Source of the DNA: Hydractinia symbiolongicarpus
Lineage: Eukaryota > Cnidaria > Hydrozoa > Anthoathecata > Hydractiniidae
Length of the DNA stretch: 64,000 bases
NCBI RefSeq assembly: GCF_029227915.1
Contig: NC_079877.1
Location: forward strand, 930,001 to 994,000
Direction: 5' to 3'
Shown: positions 1 to 14,616 of the stretch, piece after piece
How positions within the stretch are numbered: the stretch's first letter is position 1
How the letters are laid out: each line of letters begins with the position of its first letter
Notes under the pieces: generated by a model
Database searches by the model: none
Told to the model about the DNA's origin: nothing
The model's input: only the letters and a program-made list of their open reading frames with translations
Position numbers and translations under genes: made by a program

Positions 1-3000
1 ACTCATTTCCAGAACGATTTTTTAAACTATCTTTTCACCACTAAAACGCATGAGACTCGTAGTTTTCAAAATTGTTTTCATTTTTGATGAGACGCGGAAT
101 AAAAGAAGTTTAATCGCTGGCAAACGAAAACCCGCGATTTCCCGTAAATCCCGGACTGAGCTCGTATAGTCAAAAGTATACAAAGAAACTACCCAGGGAG
201 TAAACTCATTTCCCGAACGATTTTTTAAATTATTTTTTCAACACTAAAACGCATAAGACTTGTAGTTTTCAAAAATGTTTTCATTTTTGATGAGACGCTG
301 AATAAAAGAAATTTAATCGCCGGCAAACGAAAAACCGCGACTTCCCGTAAATCCCGGGCTTGGCCCGTATAGTCGAATATATACAAAGAAAGTACCCTGT
401 GAGTAAACTCATTTCCAGAACGATTTTTTAAACTATCTTTTCACCACTAAAACGCATGAGACTCGTAGTTTTCAAAATTGTTTTCATTTTTGATGAGACG
501 CGGAATAAAAGAAGTTTAATCGCTGGCAAACGAAAACCCGCGATTTCCAGTAAATCCCGGACTCGGCCCGTATAGTCAAAAGTATAAAAAGAAAGTACTC
601 AGGGAGTAAACTCATTTCCAGAACGATTTTTTAAATTATTTTTTCGCCACTAAAACGCACGAGACTTGTAGTTCTCAAAAATGTTTTCATTTTTGATGAG
701 ACGCTGAATAAAAGAAGTTTAATCGCTGGCAAACGAAAACCCGCGATTTCCAGTAAATCCCGGACTCGGCCCGTATAGTCAAAAGTATAAAAAGAAAGTA
801 CTCAGGGAGTAAACTCATTTCCAGAACGATTTTTTAAATTATTTTTTCGCCACTAAAACGCACGAGACTTGTAGTTCTCAAAAATGTTTTCATTTTTGAT
901 GAGACGCTGAATAAAAGAAGTTTAATCGCTGGCAAACGAAAACCCGCGATTTCCAGTAAATCCCGGACTGAGCTCGTATAGTCAAAAGTATACAAAGAAA
1001 CTACCCAGGGAGTAAACTCATTTCCCGAACGATTTTTTAAATTATTTTTTCAACACTAAAACGCATAAGACTTGTAGTTTTCAAAAATGTTTTCATTTTT
1101 GATGAGACGCTGAATAAAAGAAGTTTAATCGCCGGCAAACGAAAACCAGCGATTTCCCGTAAATCCCGGACTCGGCCCGTATAGTCAAAAGTATAAAAAG
1201 AAAGTACTCAGGGAGTAAACTCATTTCCAGAACGATTTTTTAAATTATTTTTTCGCCACTAAAACGCACGAGACTTGTAGTTCTCAAAAATGTTTTCATT
1301 TTTGATGAGACGCTGAATAAAAGAAGTTTAATCGCCGGCAAACGAAAACCAGCGATTTCCCGTAAATCCAGGACTCGGCCCGTATAGTCAAAAGTATACA
1401 AAGAAAGTACCCTGTGAGTAAACTCATTTCCAGAACGATTTTTTAAATTATTTTTTCACCACTAAAACGCATAAGACTTGTAGTTTTCAAAAATGTTTTC
1501 ATTTTTGATGAGACGCTGAATAAAAGAAGTTTAATCGCCGGCAAACGAAAACCCGCGACTTCCCGTAAATCCCGGGCTTGGCCCGTATAGTCGAATATAT
1601 ACAAAGAAAGTACCCTGTGAGTAAACTCATTTCCAGAACGATTTTTTAAACTATCTTTTCACCACTAAAACGCATGAGACTCGTAGTTTTCAAAAATGTT
1701 TTCATTTTTGATGAGACGCGGAATAAAAGAAGTTTAATCGCTGGCAAAAGAAAACCCGCGATTTCCCGTAAATCCCGGACTCAGCCCGTATAGTCAAAAG
1801 TATACAATGAAACTACCCAGGGAGTAAACTCATTTCCAGAACGATTTTTTAAATTATCTTTTCACCACTAAAACGCATGAGAGTTGTAGTTTTCAAAAAT
1901 GTTTTCATTTTTGATGAGACGCTGAATAAAATAAGTTTAATCGCCGGCAAACGAAAACCCACGATTTCCCGTAAATCCCGGGCTTGGCCCGTATAGTCGA
2001 ATATATACAAAGAAAGTACCCTGTGATTAAACTCATTTCCAGTACGATTTTTTAAATTATCTTTTCACCACTAAAACGCATGAGACTTGTAGTTTTCAAA
2101 AATGTTTTCATTTTTGATGAGACGCGGAATAAAAGACGTTTAATCGCTGGCAAACGAAAACCCGCGATTTCCCGTAAATCCCCGACTCGGCCCGTATAGT
2201 CAAAAGTATACAAAGAAAGTACTCAGGGAGTAAACTCATTTCCCGAACGATTTTTTAAATTATTTTTTCACCACTAAAACGCATAAGACTTGTAGTTTTC
2301 AAAAATGTTTTCATTTTTGATGAGACGCTGAATAAAAGAAGTTTAATCGCCGGCAAACGAAAACCCGCGACTTCCCGTAAATCCCGGGCTTGGCCCGTAT
2401 AGTCGAATATATACAAAGAAAGTACCCTGTGAGTAAACTCATTTCCAGAACGATTTTTTAAACTATCTTTTCACCACTAAAACGCATGAGACTCGTAGTT
2501 TTTAAAATTGTTTTCATTTTTGATGAGACGCGGAATAAAAGAAGTTTAATCGCTGGCAAACGAAAACCCGCGATTTCCCGTAAATCCCGGGCTTGGCCCG
2601 TATAGTCGAATATATACAAAGAAAGTACCCTGTGAGTAAACTCATTTCCAGAACGATTTTTTAAACTATCTTTTCACCACTAAAACGCATGAGACTCGTA
2701 GTTTTCAAAATTGTTTTCATTTTTGATGAGACGCGGAATAAAAGAAGTTTAATCGCTGGCAAACGAAAACCCGCGATTTCCCGTAAATCCCGGACTGAGC
2801 TCGTATAGTCAAAAGTATACAAAGAAACTACCCAGGGAGTAAACTCATTTCCCGAACGATTTTTTAAATTATTTTTTCAACACTAAAACGCATAAGACTT
2901 GTAGTTTTCAAAAATGTTTTCATTTTTGATGAGACGCTGAATAAAAGAAATTTAATCGCCGGCAAACGAAAAACCGCGACTTCCCGTAAATCCCGGGCTT

Positions 3001-4386
3001 GGCCCGTATAGTCGAATATATACAAAGAAAGTACCCTGTGAGTAAACTCATTTCCAGAACGATTTTTTAAACTATCTTTTCACCACTAAAACGCATGAGA
3101 CTCGTAGTTTTCAAAATTGTTTTCATTTTTGATGAGACGCGGAATAAAAGAAGTTTAATCGCTGGCAAACGAAAACCCGCGATTTCCAGTAAATCCCGGA
3201 CTCGGCCCGTATAGTCAAAAGTATAAAAAGAAAGTACTCAGGGAGTAAACTCATTTCCAGAACGATTTTTTAAATTATTTTTTCGCCACTAAAACGCACG
3301 AGACTTGTAGTTCTCAAAAATGTTTTCATTTTTGATGAGACGCTGAATAAAAGAAGTTTAATCGCTGGCAAACGAAAACCCGCGATTTCCAGTAAATCCC
3401 GGACTCGGCCCGTATAGTCAAAAGTATAAAAAGAAAGTACTCAGGGAGTAAACTCATTTCCAGAACGATTTTTTAAATTATTTTTTCGCCACTAAAACGC
3501 ACGAGACTTGTAGTTCTCAAAAATGTTTTCATTTTTGATGAGACGCTGAATAAAAGAAGTTTAATCGCTGGCAAACGAAAACCCGCGATTTCCAGTAAAT
3601 CCCGGACTGAGCTCGTATAGTCAAAAGTATACAAAGAAACTACCCAGGGAGTAAACTCATTTCCCGAACGATTTTTTAAATTATTTTTTCAACACTAAAA
3701 CGCATAAGACTTGTAGTTTTCAAAAATGTTTTCATTTTTGATGAGACGCTGAATAAAAGAAGTTTAATCGCCGGCAAACGAAAACCAGCGATTTCCCGTA
3801 AATCCCGGACTCGGCCCGTATAGTCAAAAGTATAAAAAGAAAGTACTCAGGGAGTAAACTCATTTCCAGAACGATTTTTTAAATTATTTTTTCGCCACTA
3901 AAACGCACGAGACTTGTAGTTCTCAAAAATGTTTTCATTTTTGATGAGACGCTGAATAAAAGAAGTTTAATCGCCGGCAAACGAAAACCAGCGATTTCCC
4001 GTAAATCCAGGACTCGGCCCGTATAGTCAAAAGTATACAAAGAAAGTACCCTGTGAGTAAACTCATTTCCAGAACGATTTTTTAAATTATTTTTTCACCA
4101 CTAAAACGCATAAGACTTGTAGTTTTCAAAAATGTTTTCATTTTTGATGAGACGCTGAATAAAAGAAGTTTAATCGCCGGCAAACGAAAACCCGCGACTT
4201 CCCGTAAATCCCGGGCTTGGCCCGTATAGTCGAATATATACAAAGAAAGTACCCTGTGAGTAAACTCATTTCCAGAACGATTTTTTAAACTATCTTTTCA
4301 CCACTAAAACGCATGAGACTCGTAGTTTTCAAAAATGTTTTCATTTTTGATGAGACGCGGAATAAAAGAAGTTTAATCGCTGGCAA
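1..4386 (+). repeat. 13-monomer higher-order repeat (2639-bp period)
   Basis: The sequence from 1 to about 1747 recurs from 2640 to about 4386 at an offset of 2639 bp, which is 13 x 203. Variant monomers appear in the same order in both copies, including those with CGGACTGAGCTCGTATAG, the TTCTC variant and the AATAAAAGAAATTTAATC variant at about 300 and 2940. Agreement stops near 1748, where the first copy has GGCAAAAGAAAACC and the second GGCAAACGAAAACC, followed by CAGCCCG against CAGCTCG. Both copies are in monomer phase, as expected from unequal exchange. Confidence 0.85.
269..290. repeat. Conserved 9-bp dyad with TTTT loop in the satellite monomer (example copy)
   Basis: TCAAAAATG (269-277), TTTT (278-281) and CATTTTTGA (282-290) make a perfect 9-bp inverted repeat. 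The same dyad recurs in most monomers of both arrays. A minority have TCAAAATTG in the left half (for example near 68-76 and 475-483), which breaks one pair. It is the strongest internal symmetry of the monomer and could extrude as a hairpin or bind a dimeric protein. Function is inference only. Confidence 0.85.
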
Positions 4387-7300
4387 ACGAAAACCCGCGA
4401 TTTCCCGTAAATCCCGGACTCAGCTCGTATAGTCAAAAGTATACAAAGAAACTACCCAGGGAGTAAACTCATTTCCCGAACGATTTTTTAAATTATTTTT
4501 TCAACACTAAAACGCATAAGACTTGTAGTTTTCAAAAATGTTTTCATTTTTGATGAGACGCTGAATAAAAGAAGTTTAATCGCCGGCAAACGAAAACCAG
4601 CGATTTCCCGTAAATCCCGGACTCGGCCCGTATAGTCAAAGGTATAAAAAGAAAGTACTCAGGGAGTAAACTCATTTCCAGAACGATTTTTTAAATTATT
4701 TTTTCGCCACTAAAACGCACGAGACTTGTAGTTCTCAAAAATGTTTTCATTTTTGATGAGACGCTGAATAAAAGAAGTTTAATCGCCGGCAAACGAAAAC
4801 CAGCGATTTCCCGTAAATCCAGGACTCGGCCCGTATAATCAAAAGTATACTAAGAAAGTACTCAGGGAGTAAACTCATTTCCAGAACGATTTTTTAACTT
4901 ATTTTTTCACCACTAAAACGCATAAGACTTGTAGTTTTCAAAAATGTTTTCATTTTTGATGAGACGCTGAATAAAAGACGTTTAATCGCCGGCAAACGAA
5001 AACCAGCGATTTCCCGTAAATCCAGGACTCGGCCCGTATAGTCAAAAGTATACAAAGAAAGTACTCAGGGAGTAAACTCATTTCCAGAACGATTTTTCAA
5101 ATTATCTTTTCACCAATAAAACGCATGAGACTTGTAGTTTTCAAAAATGTTTTCATTTTTGATGAGACGCTGAATAAAAGAAGTTTAATCGCCGGCAAAC
5201 GAAAACCCGCGATTTCCCGTAAATCCCGGGCTTGGCCCGTATATTAGAATATATACAAAGAAAGTACCCTGTGATTAAACTCATTTCCAGTACGATTTTT
5301 TAAATTATCTTTTCACCACTAAAACGCATGAGACTTGTAGTTTTCAAAAATGTTTTCATTTTTGATGAGACGCGGAATAAAAGACGTTTAATCGCTGGCA
5401 AACGAAAACCCGCGATTTCCCGTAAATCCCGGACTCGGCCCGTATAGTCAAAAGTATACAAAGAAACTACCCAGGGAGTAAACTCATTTCCCGAACGATT
5501 TTTTAAATTATTTTTTCACCACTAAAACGCATAAGACTTGTAGTTTTCAAAAATATTTTCATTTTTGATGAGACACTGAATAAAAGACGTTTAATCGCCG
5601 GCAAACGAAAACCAGCGATTTCCCGTAAATCCAGGACTCGGCCCGTACAGTCAAAAGTATACAAAGAAAGTACTCAGGGAGTAAACTCATTTCCAGAACG
5701 ATTTTTTAAATTATCTTTTCACCACTAAAACGCATGAGACTTGTAGTTTTCAAAAATGTTTTCATTTTTGATGAGACGCTGAATAAAAGACGTTTAATCG
5801 CCGGCAAACGAAAACCAGCGATTTCCCGTAAATCCAGGACTCGGCCCGTATAGTCAAAAGTATACAAAGAAAGTACTCAGGGAGTAAACTCACTTCCAGA
5901 ACGATTTTTTAAATTATCTTTTCACCACTAAAACGCATGAGACTTGTAGTTTTCAAAAATGTTTTCATTTTTGATGAGACGCTGAATAAAAGAAGTTTAA
6001 TCGCCGGCAAACGAAAACCTGCGATTTCCCGTAAATCCCGGGCTTGGCCCGTATAGTCGAATATATACAAAGAAAGTACCCTGTGGGTAAACTCATTTCC
6101 AGAACGATTTTTTAAATTATCTTTTCACCACTAAAACGCATGAGACTCGTAGTTTTCAAAAATGTTTTCATTTTTGATGAGACGCGGAATAAAAGAAGTT
6201 TAATCGCTGGCAAACGAAAACCCGCGATTTCCCGTAAATCCCGGACTCAGCCCGTATAGTCAAAAGTATACAAAGAAACTACCCAGGGAGTAAACTCATT
6301 TCCCGAACGATTTTTTAAATTATCTTTTCACCACTAAAACGCATAAGACTTGTAGTTTTCAAAAATGTTTTCATTTTTGATGAGACGCTGAATAAAAGAA
6401 GTTTAATCGCCGACAAACGAAAACCCGCAATTTCCCGTAAATCCCGAGCTAGGCCCGTTTAGTCGAATGTATACAAAGAAAGTACCCAGGAAGTAAACTC
6501 ATTTTCAGAACGATTTTTTAAATTATCTTTTCACCACTAAAACGCATGAGACTTGTAGTTTTCAAAAATGTTTTCATTTTTGATGAGACGCTGAATAGAA
6601 GAAGTTTAATCGCCGGCAAACGAAAACCCGCGACTTCCCGTAAATCCCGGGCTTGGCCCGTATAGTCGAATATATACAAAGAAAGTACCCTGTGAGTAAA
6701 CTCATTTCCAGAACAATTTTTTAAACTATCTTTTCACCACTAAAACGCATGAGACTCGTAGTTTTTAAAATTGTTTTCATTTTTGATGAGACGCGGAATG
6801 AAAGAAGTTTAATCGCTGGCAAACGAAAACCCGCGATTTCCCGTAAATCCCGGGCTTGGCCCGTATAGTCGAATATATACAAAGAAAGTACCCTGTGAGT
6901 AAACTCATTTCCAGAACGATTTTTTAAACTATCTTTTCACCACTAAAACGCATGAGACTCGTAGTTTTCAAAATTGTTTTCATTTTTGATGAGACGCGGA
7001 ATAAAAGAAGTTTAATCGCTGGCAAACGAAAACCCGCGATTTCCAGTAAATCCCGGACTGAGCTCGTATAGTCAAAAGTATACAAAGAAACTACCCAGGG
7101 AGTAAACTCATTTCCCGAACGATTTTTTAAATTATTTTTTCAACACTAAAACGCATAAGACTTGTAGTTTTCAAAAATGTTTTCATTTTTGATGAGACGC
7201 TGAATAAAAGAAGTTTAATCGCCGGCAAACGAAAACCCGCGACTTCCCGTAAATCCCGGGCTTGGCCCGTATAGTCGAATATATACAAAGAAAGTACCCT

Positions 7301-10300
7301 GTGAGTAAACTCATTTCCAGAACGATTTTTTAAACTATCTTTTTACCACTAAAACGCATGAGACTCGTAGTTTTCAAAATTGTTTTAATTTTTGATGAGA
7401 CGCGGAATAAAAGAAGTTTAATCGCTGGCAAACGAAAACCAGCGATTTCCAGTAAATCCCGGACTGAGCTCGTATAGTCAAAAGTATACAAAGAAACTAC
7501 CCAGGGAGTAAACTCATTTCCCGAACGATTTTTTAAATTATTTTTTCAACACTAAAACGCATAAGACTTGTAGTTTTCAAAAATGTTTTCATTTTTGATG
7601 AGACGCTGAATAAAAGAAGTTTAATCGCCGGCAAACGAAAACCAGCGATTTCCCGTAAATCCCGGACTCGGCCCGTATAGTCAAAAGTATAAAAAGAAAG
7701 TACTCAGGGAGTAAACTCATTTCCAGAACGATTTTTTAAATTATTTTTTCGCCACTAAAACGCACGAGACTTGTAGTTCTCAAAAATGTTTTCATTTTTG
7801 ATGAGACGCTGAATAAAAGAAGTTTAATCGCCGGCAAACGAAAACCAGCGATTTCCCGTAAATCCAGGACTCGGCCCGTATAGTCAAAAGTATACAAAGA
7901 AAGTACTCAGGGAGTAAACTCATTTCCAGAACGATTTTTTAAATTATTTTTTCACCACTAAAACGCATAAGACTTGTAGTTTTCAAAAATGTTTTCATTT
8001 TTGATGAGACGCTGAATAAAAGACGTTTAATCGCCGGCAAACGAAAACCAGCGATTTCCCGTAAATCCAGGACTCGGCCCGTATAGTCAAAAGTATACAA
8101 AGAAAGTACTCAGGGAGTAAACTCATTTCCAGAACGATTTTTTAAATTATCTTTTCACCAATAAAACGCATGAGACTTGTAGTTTTCAAAAATGTTTTCA
8201 TTTTTGATGAGACGCGGAATAAAAGAAGTTTAATCGCTGGCAAACGAAAACCCGCGATTTCCCGTAAATCCCGGACTCAGCTCGTATAGTCAAAAGTATA
8301 AAAAGAAACTACCCAGGGAGTAAACTCATTTCCCGAACGATTTTTTAAATTATTTTTTCAACACTAAAACGCATAAGACTTGTAGTTTTCAAAAATGTTT
8401 TCATTTTTGATGAGACGCTGAATAAAAGAAGTTTAATCGCCGGCAAACGAAAACCAGCGATTTCCCGTAAATCCCGGACTCGGCCCGTATAGTCAAAGGT
8501 ATAAAAAGAAAGTACTCAGGGAGTAAACTCATTTCCAGAACGATTTTTTAAATTATTTTTTCGCCACTAAAACGCACGAGACTTGTAGTTCTCAAAAATG
8601 TTTTCATTTTTGATGAGACGCTGAATAAAAGAAGTTTAATCGCCGGCAAACGAAAACCAGCGATTTCCCGTAAATCCAGGACTCGGCCCGTATAGTCAAA
8701 AGTATACAAAGAAAGTACTCAGGGAGTAAACTCATTTCCAGAACGATTTTTTAAATTATTTTTTCACCACTAAAACGCATAAGACTTGTAGTTTTCAAAA
8801 ATGTTTTCATTTTTGATGAGACGCTGAATAAAAGACGTTTAATCGCCGGCAAACGAAAACCAGCGATTTCCCGTAAATCCAGGACTCGGCCCGTATAGTC
8901 AAAAGTATACAAAGAAAGTACTCAGGGAGTAAACTCATTTCCAGAACGATTTTTCAAATTATCTTTTCACAAATAAAACGCATGAGACTTGTAGTTTTCA
9001 AAAATGTTTTCATTTTTGATGAGACGCTGAATAAAAGAAGTTTAATCGCCGGCAAACGAAAACCCGCGATTTCCCGTAAATCCCGGGCTTGGCCCGTATA
9101 TTCGAATATATACAAAGAAAGTACCCTGTGATTAAACTCATTTCCAGTACGATTTTTTAAATTATCTTTTCACCACTAAAACGCATGAGACTTGTAGTTT
9201 TCAAAAATGTTTTCATTTTTGATGAGACGCGGAATAAAAGACGTTTAATCGCTGGCAAACGAAAACCCGCGATTTCCCGTAAATCCCGGACTCGGCCCGT
9301 ATAGTCAAAAGTATACAAAGAAACTACCCAGGGAGTAAACTCATTTCCCGAACGATTTTTTAAATTATTTTTTCAACACTAAAACGCATAAGACTTGTAG
9401 TTTTCAAAAATGTTTTCATTTTTGATGAGACGCTGAATAAAAGAAGTTTAATCGCCGGCAAACGAAAACCAGCGATTTCCCGTAAATCCCGGACTCGGCC
9501 CGTATAGTCAAAAGTATAAAAAGAAAGTACTCAGGGAGTAAACTCATTTCCAGAACGATTTTTTAAATTATTTTTTCGCCACTAAAACGCACGAGACTTG
9601 TAGTTCTCAAAAATGTTTTCATTTTTGATGAGACGCTGAATAAAAGAAGTTTAATCGCCGGCAAACGAAAACCAGCGATTTCCCGTAAATCCAGGACTCG
9701 GCCCGTATAGTCAAAAGTATACAAAGAAAGTACTCAGGGAGTAAACTCATTTCCAGAACGATTTTTTAAATTATCTTTTCACCAATAAAACGCATGAGAC
9801 TTGTAGTTTTCAAAAATGTTTTCATTTTTGATGAGACGCGGAATAAAAGAAGTTTAATCGCTGGCAAACGAAAACCCGCGATTTCCCGTAAATCCCGGAC
9901 TCAGCTCGTATAGTCAAAAGTATAAAAAGAAACTACCCAGGGAGTAAACTCATTTCCCGAACGATTTTTTAAATTATTTTTTCAACACTAAAACGCATAA
10001 GACTTGTAGTTTTCAAAAATGTTTTCATTTTTGATGAGACGCTGAATAAAAGAAGTTTAATCGCCGGCAAACGAAAACCAGCGATTTCCCGTAAATCCCG
10101 GACTCGGCCCGTATAGTCAAAGGTATAAAAAGAAAGTACTCAGGGAGTAAACTCATTTCCAGAACGATTTTTTAAATTATTTTTTCGCCACTAAAACGCA
10201 CGAGACTTGTAGTTCTCAAAAATGTTTTCATTTTTGATGAGACGCTGAATAAAAGAAGTTTAATCGCCGGCAAACGAAAACCAGCGATTTCCCGTAAATC

Positions 10301-13300
10301 CAGGACTCGGCCCGTATAGTCAAAAGTATACAAAGAAAGTACTCAGGGAGTAAACTCATTTCCAGAACGATTTTTTAAATTATTTTTTCACCACTAAAAC
10401 GCATAAGACTTGTAGTTTTCAAAAATGTTTTCATTTTTGATGAGACGCTGAATAAAAGACGTTTAATCGCCGGCAAACGAAAACCAGCGATTTCCCGTAA
10501 ATCCAGGACTCGGCCCGTATAGTCAAAAGTATACAAAGAAAGTACTCAGGGAGTAAACTCATTTCCAGAACGATTTTTCAAATTATCTTTTCACCAATAA
10601 AACGCATGAGACTTGTAGTTTTCAAAAATGTTTTCATTTTTGATGAGACGCTGAATAAAAGAAGTTTAATCGCCGGCAAACGAAAACCCGCGATTTCCCG
10701 TAAATCCCGGGCTTGGCCCGTATATTCGAATATATACAAAGAAAGTACCCTGTGATTAAACTCATTTCCAGTACGATTTTTTAAATTATCTTTTCACCAC
10801 TAAAACGCATGAGACTTGTAGTTTTCAAAAATGTTTTCATTTTTGATGAGACGCGGAATAAAAGACGTTTAATCGCTGGCAAACGAAAACCCGCGATTTC
10901 CCGTAAATCCCGGACTCGGCCCGTATAGTCAAAAGTATACAAAGAAACTACCCAGGGAGTAAACTCATTTCCCGAACGATTTTTTAAATTATTTTTTCAA
11001 CACTAAAACGCATAAGACTTGTAGTTTTCAAAAATGTTTTCATTTTTGATGAGACGCTGAATAAAAGAAGTTTAATCGCCGGCAAACGAAAACCAGCGAT
11101 TTCCCGTAAATCCCGGACTCGGCCCGTATAGTCAAAAGTATAAAAAGAAAGTACTCAGGGAGTAAACTCATTTCCAGAACGATTTTTTAAATTATTTTTT
11201 CGCCACTAAAACGCACGAGACTTGTAGTTCTCAAAAATGTTTTCATTTTTGATGAGACGCTGAATAAAAGAAGTTTAATCGCCGGCAAACGAAAACCAGC
11301 GATTTCCCGTAAATCCAGGACTCGGCCCGTATAGTCAAAAGTATACAAAGAAAGTACTCAGGGAGTAAACTCATTTCCAGAACGATTTTTTAAATTATTT
11401 TTTCACCACTAAAACGCATAAGACTTGTAGTTTTCAAAAATGTTTTCATTTTTGATGAGACGCTGAATAAAAGACGTTTAATCGCCGGCAAACGAAAACC
11501 AGCGATTTCCCGTAAATCCAGGACTCGGCCCGTATAGTCAAAAGTATACAAAGAAAGTACTCAGGGAGTAAACTCATTTCCAGAACGATTTTTTAAATTA
11601 TCTTTTCATCAATAAAACGCATGAGACTTGTATTTTTCAAAAATGTTTTCATTTTTGATGAGACGCGGAATAAAAGAAGTTTAATCGCTGGCAAACGAAA
11701 ACCCGCGATTTCCCGTAAATCCCGGACTCAGCTCGTATAGTCAAAAGTATACAAAGAAACTACCCAGGGAGTAAACTCATTTCCCGAACGATTTTTTAAA
11801 TTATTTTTTCAACACTAAAACGCATAAGACTTGTAGTTTTCAAAAATGTTTTCATTTTTGATGAGACGCTGAATAAAAGAAGTTTAATCGCCGGCAAACG
11901 AAAACCAGCGATTTCCCGTAAATCCCGGACTCGGCCCGTATAGTCAAAGGTATAAAAAGAAAGTACTCAGGGAGTAAACTCATTTCCAGAACGATTTTTT
12001 AAATTATTTTTTCGCCACTAAAACGCACGAGACTTGTAGTTCTCAAAAATGTTTTCATTTTTGATGAGACGCTGAATAAAAGAAGTTTAATCGCCGGCAA
12101 ACGAAAACCAGCGATTTCCCGTAAATCCAGGACTCGGCCCGTATAGTCAAAAGTATACAAAGAAAGTACTCAGGGAGTAAACTCATTTCCAGAACGATTT
12201 TTTAAATTATTTTTTCACCACTAAAACGCATAAGACTTGTAGTTTTCAAAAATGTTTTCATTTTTGATGAGACGCTGAATAAAAGACGTTTAATCGCCGG
12301 CAAACGAAAACCAGCGATTTCCCGTAAATCCAGGACTCGGCCCGTATAGTCAAAAGTATACAAAGAAAGTACTCAGGGAGTAAACTCATTTCCAGAACGA
12401 TTTTTCAAATTATCTTTTCACCAATAAAACGCATGAGACTTGTAGTTTTCAAAAATGTTTTCATTTTTGATGAGACGCTGAATAAAAGAAGTTTAATCGC
12501 CGGCAAACGAAAACCCGCGATTTCCCGTAAATCCCGGGCTTGGCCCGTATATTCGAATATATACAAAGAAAGTACCCTGTGATTAAACTCATTTCCAGTA
12601 CGATTTTTTAAATTATCTTTTCACCACTAAAACGCATAAGACTTGTAGTTTTCAAAAATGTTTTCATTTTTGATGAGACACTGAATAAAAGACGTTTAAT
12701 CGCCGGCAAACGAAAACCAGCGATTTCCCGTAAATCCAGGACTCGGCCCGTATAGTCAAAAGTATACAAAGAAAGTACTCAGGGAGTAAACTCATTTCCA
12801 GAACGATTTTTTAAATTATCTTTTCACCACTAAAACGCATGAGACTTGTAGTTTTCAAAAATGTTTTCATTTTTGATGAGACGCTGAATAAAAGACGTTT
12901 AATCGCCGGCAAACGAAAACCAGCGATTTCCCGTAAATCCAGGACTCGGCCCGTATAGTCAAAAGTATACAAAGAAAGTACTCAGGGAGTAAACTCACTT
13001 CCAGAACGATTTTTTAAATTATCTTTTCACCACAAAAACGCATGAGACTTGTAGTTTTCAAAAATGTTTTCATTTTTGATGAGACGCTGAATAAAAGAAG
13101 TTTAATCGCCGGCAAACGAAAACCTGCGATTTCCCGTAAATCCCGGGCTTGGCCCGTATAGTCGAATATATACAAAGAAAGTACCCTGTGGGTAAACTCA
13201 TTTCCAGAACGATTTTTTAAATTATCTTTTCACCACTAAAACGCATGAGACTCGTAGTTTTCAAAAATGTTTTCATTTTTGATGAGACGCTGAATAAAAG

Positions 13301-14616
13301 AAGTTTAATCGCCGGCAAACGAAAACCAGCGATTTCCCGTAAATCCCGGACTCGGCCCGTATAGTCAAAAGTATAAAAAGAAAGTACTCAGGGAGTAAAC
13401 TCATTTCCAGAACGATTTTTTAAATTATTTTTTCGCCACTAAAACGCACGAGACTTGTAGTTCTCAAAAATGTTTTCATTTTTGATGAGACGCTGAATAA
13501 AAGAAGTTTAATCGCCGGCAAACGAAAACCAGCGATTTCCCGTAAATCCAGGACTCGGCCCGTATAGTCAAAAGTATACAAAGAAAGTACCCTGTGAGTA
13601 AACTCATTTCCAGAACGATTTTTTAAATTATTTTTTCACCACTAAAACGCATAAGACTTGTAGTTTTCAAAAATGTTTTCATTTTTGATGAGACGCTGAA
13701 TAAAAGAAGTTTAATCGCCGGCAAACGAAAACCCGCGACTTCCCGTAAATCCCGGGCTTGGCCCGTATAGTCGAATATATACAAAGAAAGTACCCTGTGA
13801 GTAAACTCATTTCCAGAACGATTTTTTAAACTATCTTTTCACCACTAAAACGCATGAGACTCGTAGTTTTCAAAAATGTTTTCATTTTTGATGAGACGCG
13901 GAATAAAAGAAGTTTAATCGCTGGCAAACGAAAACCCGCGATTTCCCGTAAATCCCGGACTCAGCTCGTATAGTCAAAAGTATACAAAGAAACTACCCAG
14001 GGAGTAAACTCATTTCCCGAACGATTTTTTAAATTATTTTTTCAACACTAAAACGCATAAGACTTGTAGTTTTCAAAAATGTTTTCATTTTTGATGAGAC
14101 GCTGAATAAAAGAAGTTTAATCGCCGGCAAACGAAAACCAGCGATTTCCCGTAAATCCCGGACTCGGCCCGTATAGTCAAAGGTATAAAAAGAAAGTACT
14201 CAGGGAGTAAACTCATTTCCAGAACGATTTTTTAAATTATTTTTTCGCCACTAAAACGCATGAGACTTGTAGTTCTCAAAAATGTTTTCATTTTTGATGA
14301 GACGCGGAATAAAAGAAGTTTAATCGCTGGCAAACGAAAACCCGCGATTTCCCGTAAATCCCGGACTCAGCTCGTATAGTCAAAAGTATACAAAGAAACT
14401 ACCCAGGGAGTAAACTCATTTCCCGAACGATTTTTTAAATTATTTTTTCAACACTAAAACGCATAAGACTTGTAGTTTTCAAAAATGTTTTCATTTTTGA
14501 TGAGACGCTGAATAAAAGAAGTTTAATCGCCGGCAAACGAAAACCAGCGATTTCCCGTAAATCCCGGACTCGGCCCGTATAGTCAAAGGTATAAAAAGAA
14601 AGTACTCAGGGAGTAA
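4387..14616 (+). repeat. Satellite sub-block with 8- and 9-monomer higher-order units
   Basis: The rare variant TATAGTCAAAGGTATAAAAAG starts at 4631, 8488, 10112, 11939, 14172 and 14578. The gaps are 19, 8, 9, 11 and 2 monomers exactly. A second marker, TATATTCGAATATA, starts at 9097, 10721 and 12548, again 8 then 9 monomers apart. Units of 1624 and 1827 bp are therefore interleaved between about 8.2 and 12.6 kb, differing by one whole monomer. No net length change is detectable in this block. Confidence 0.8.

Noticed and set aside
100-160. CENP-B box in the monomer
   Set aside because: The reverse strand has TTTTCGTTTGCCGGCGATT, which shares only the TTCG start with the box pattern. The required A and the CGGG block are missing at the right spacing.
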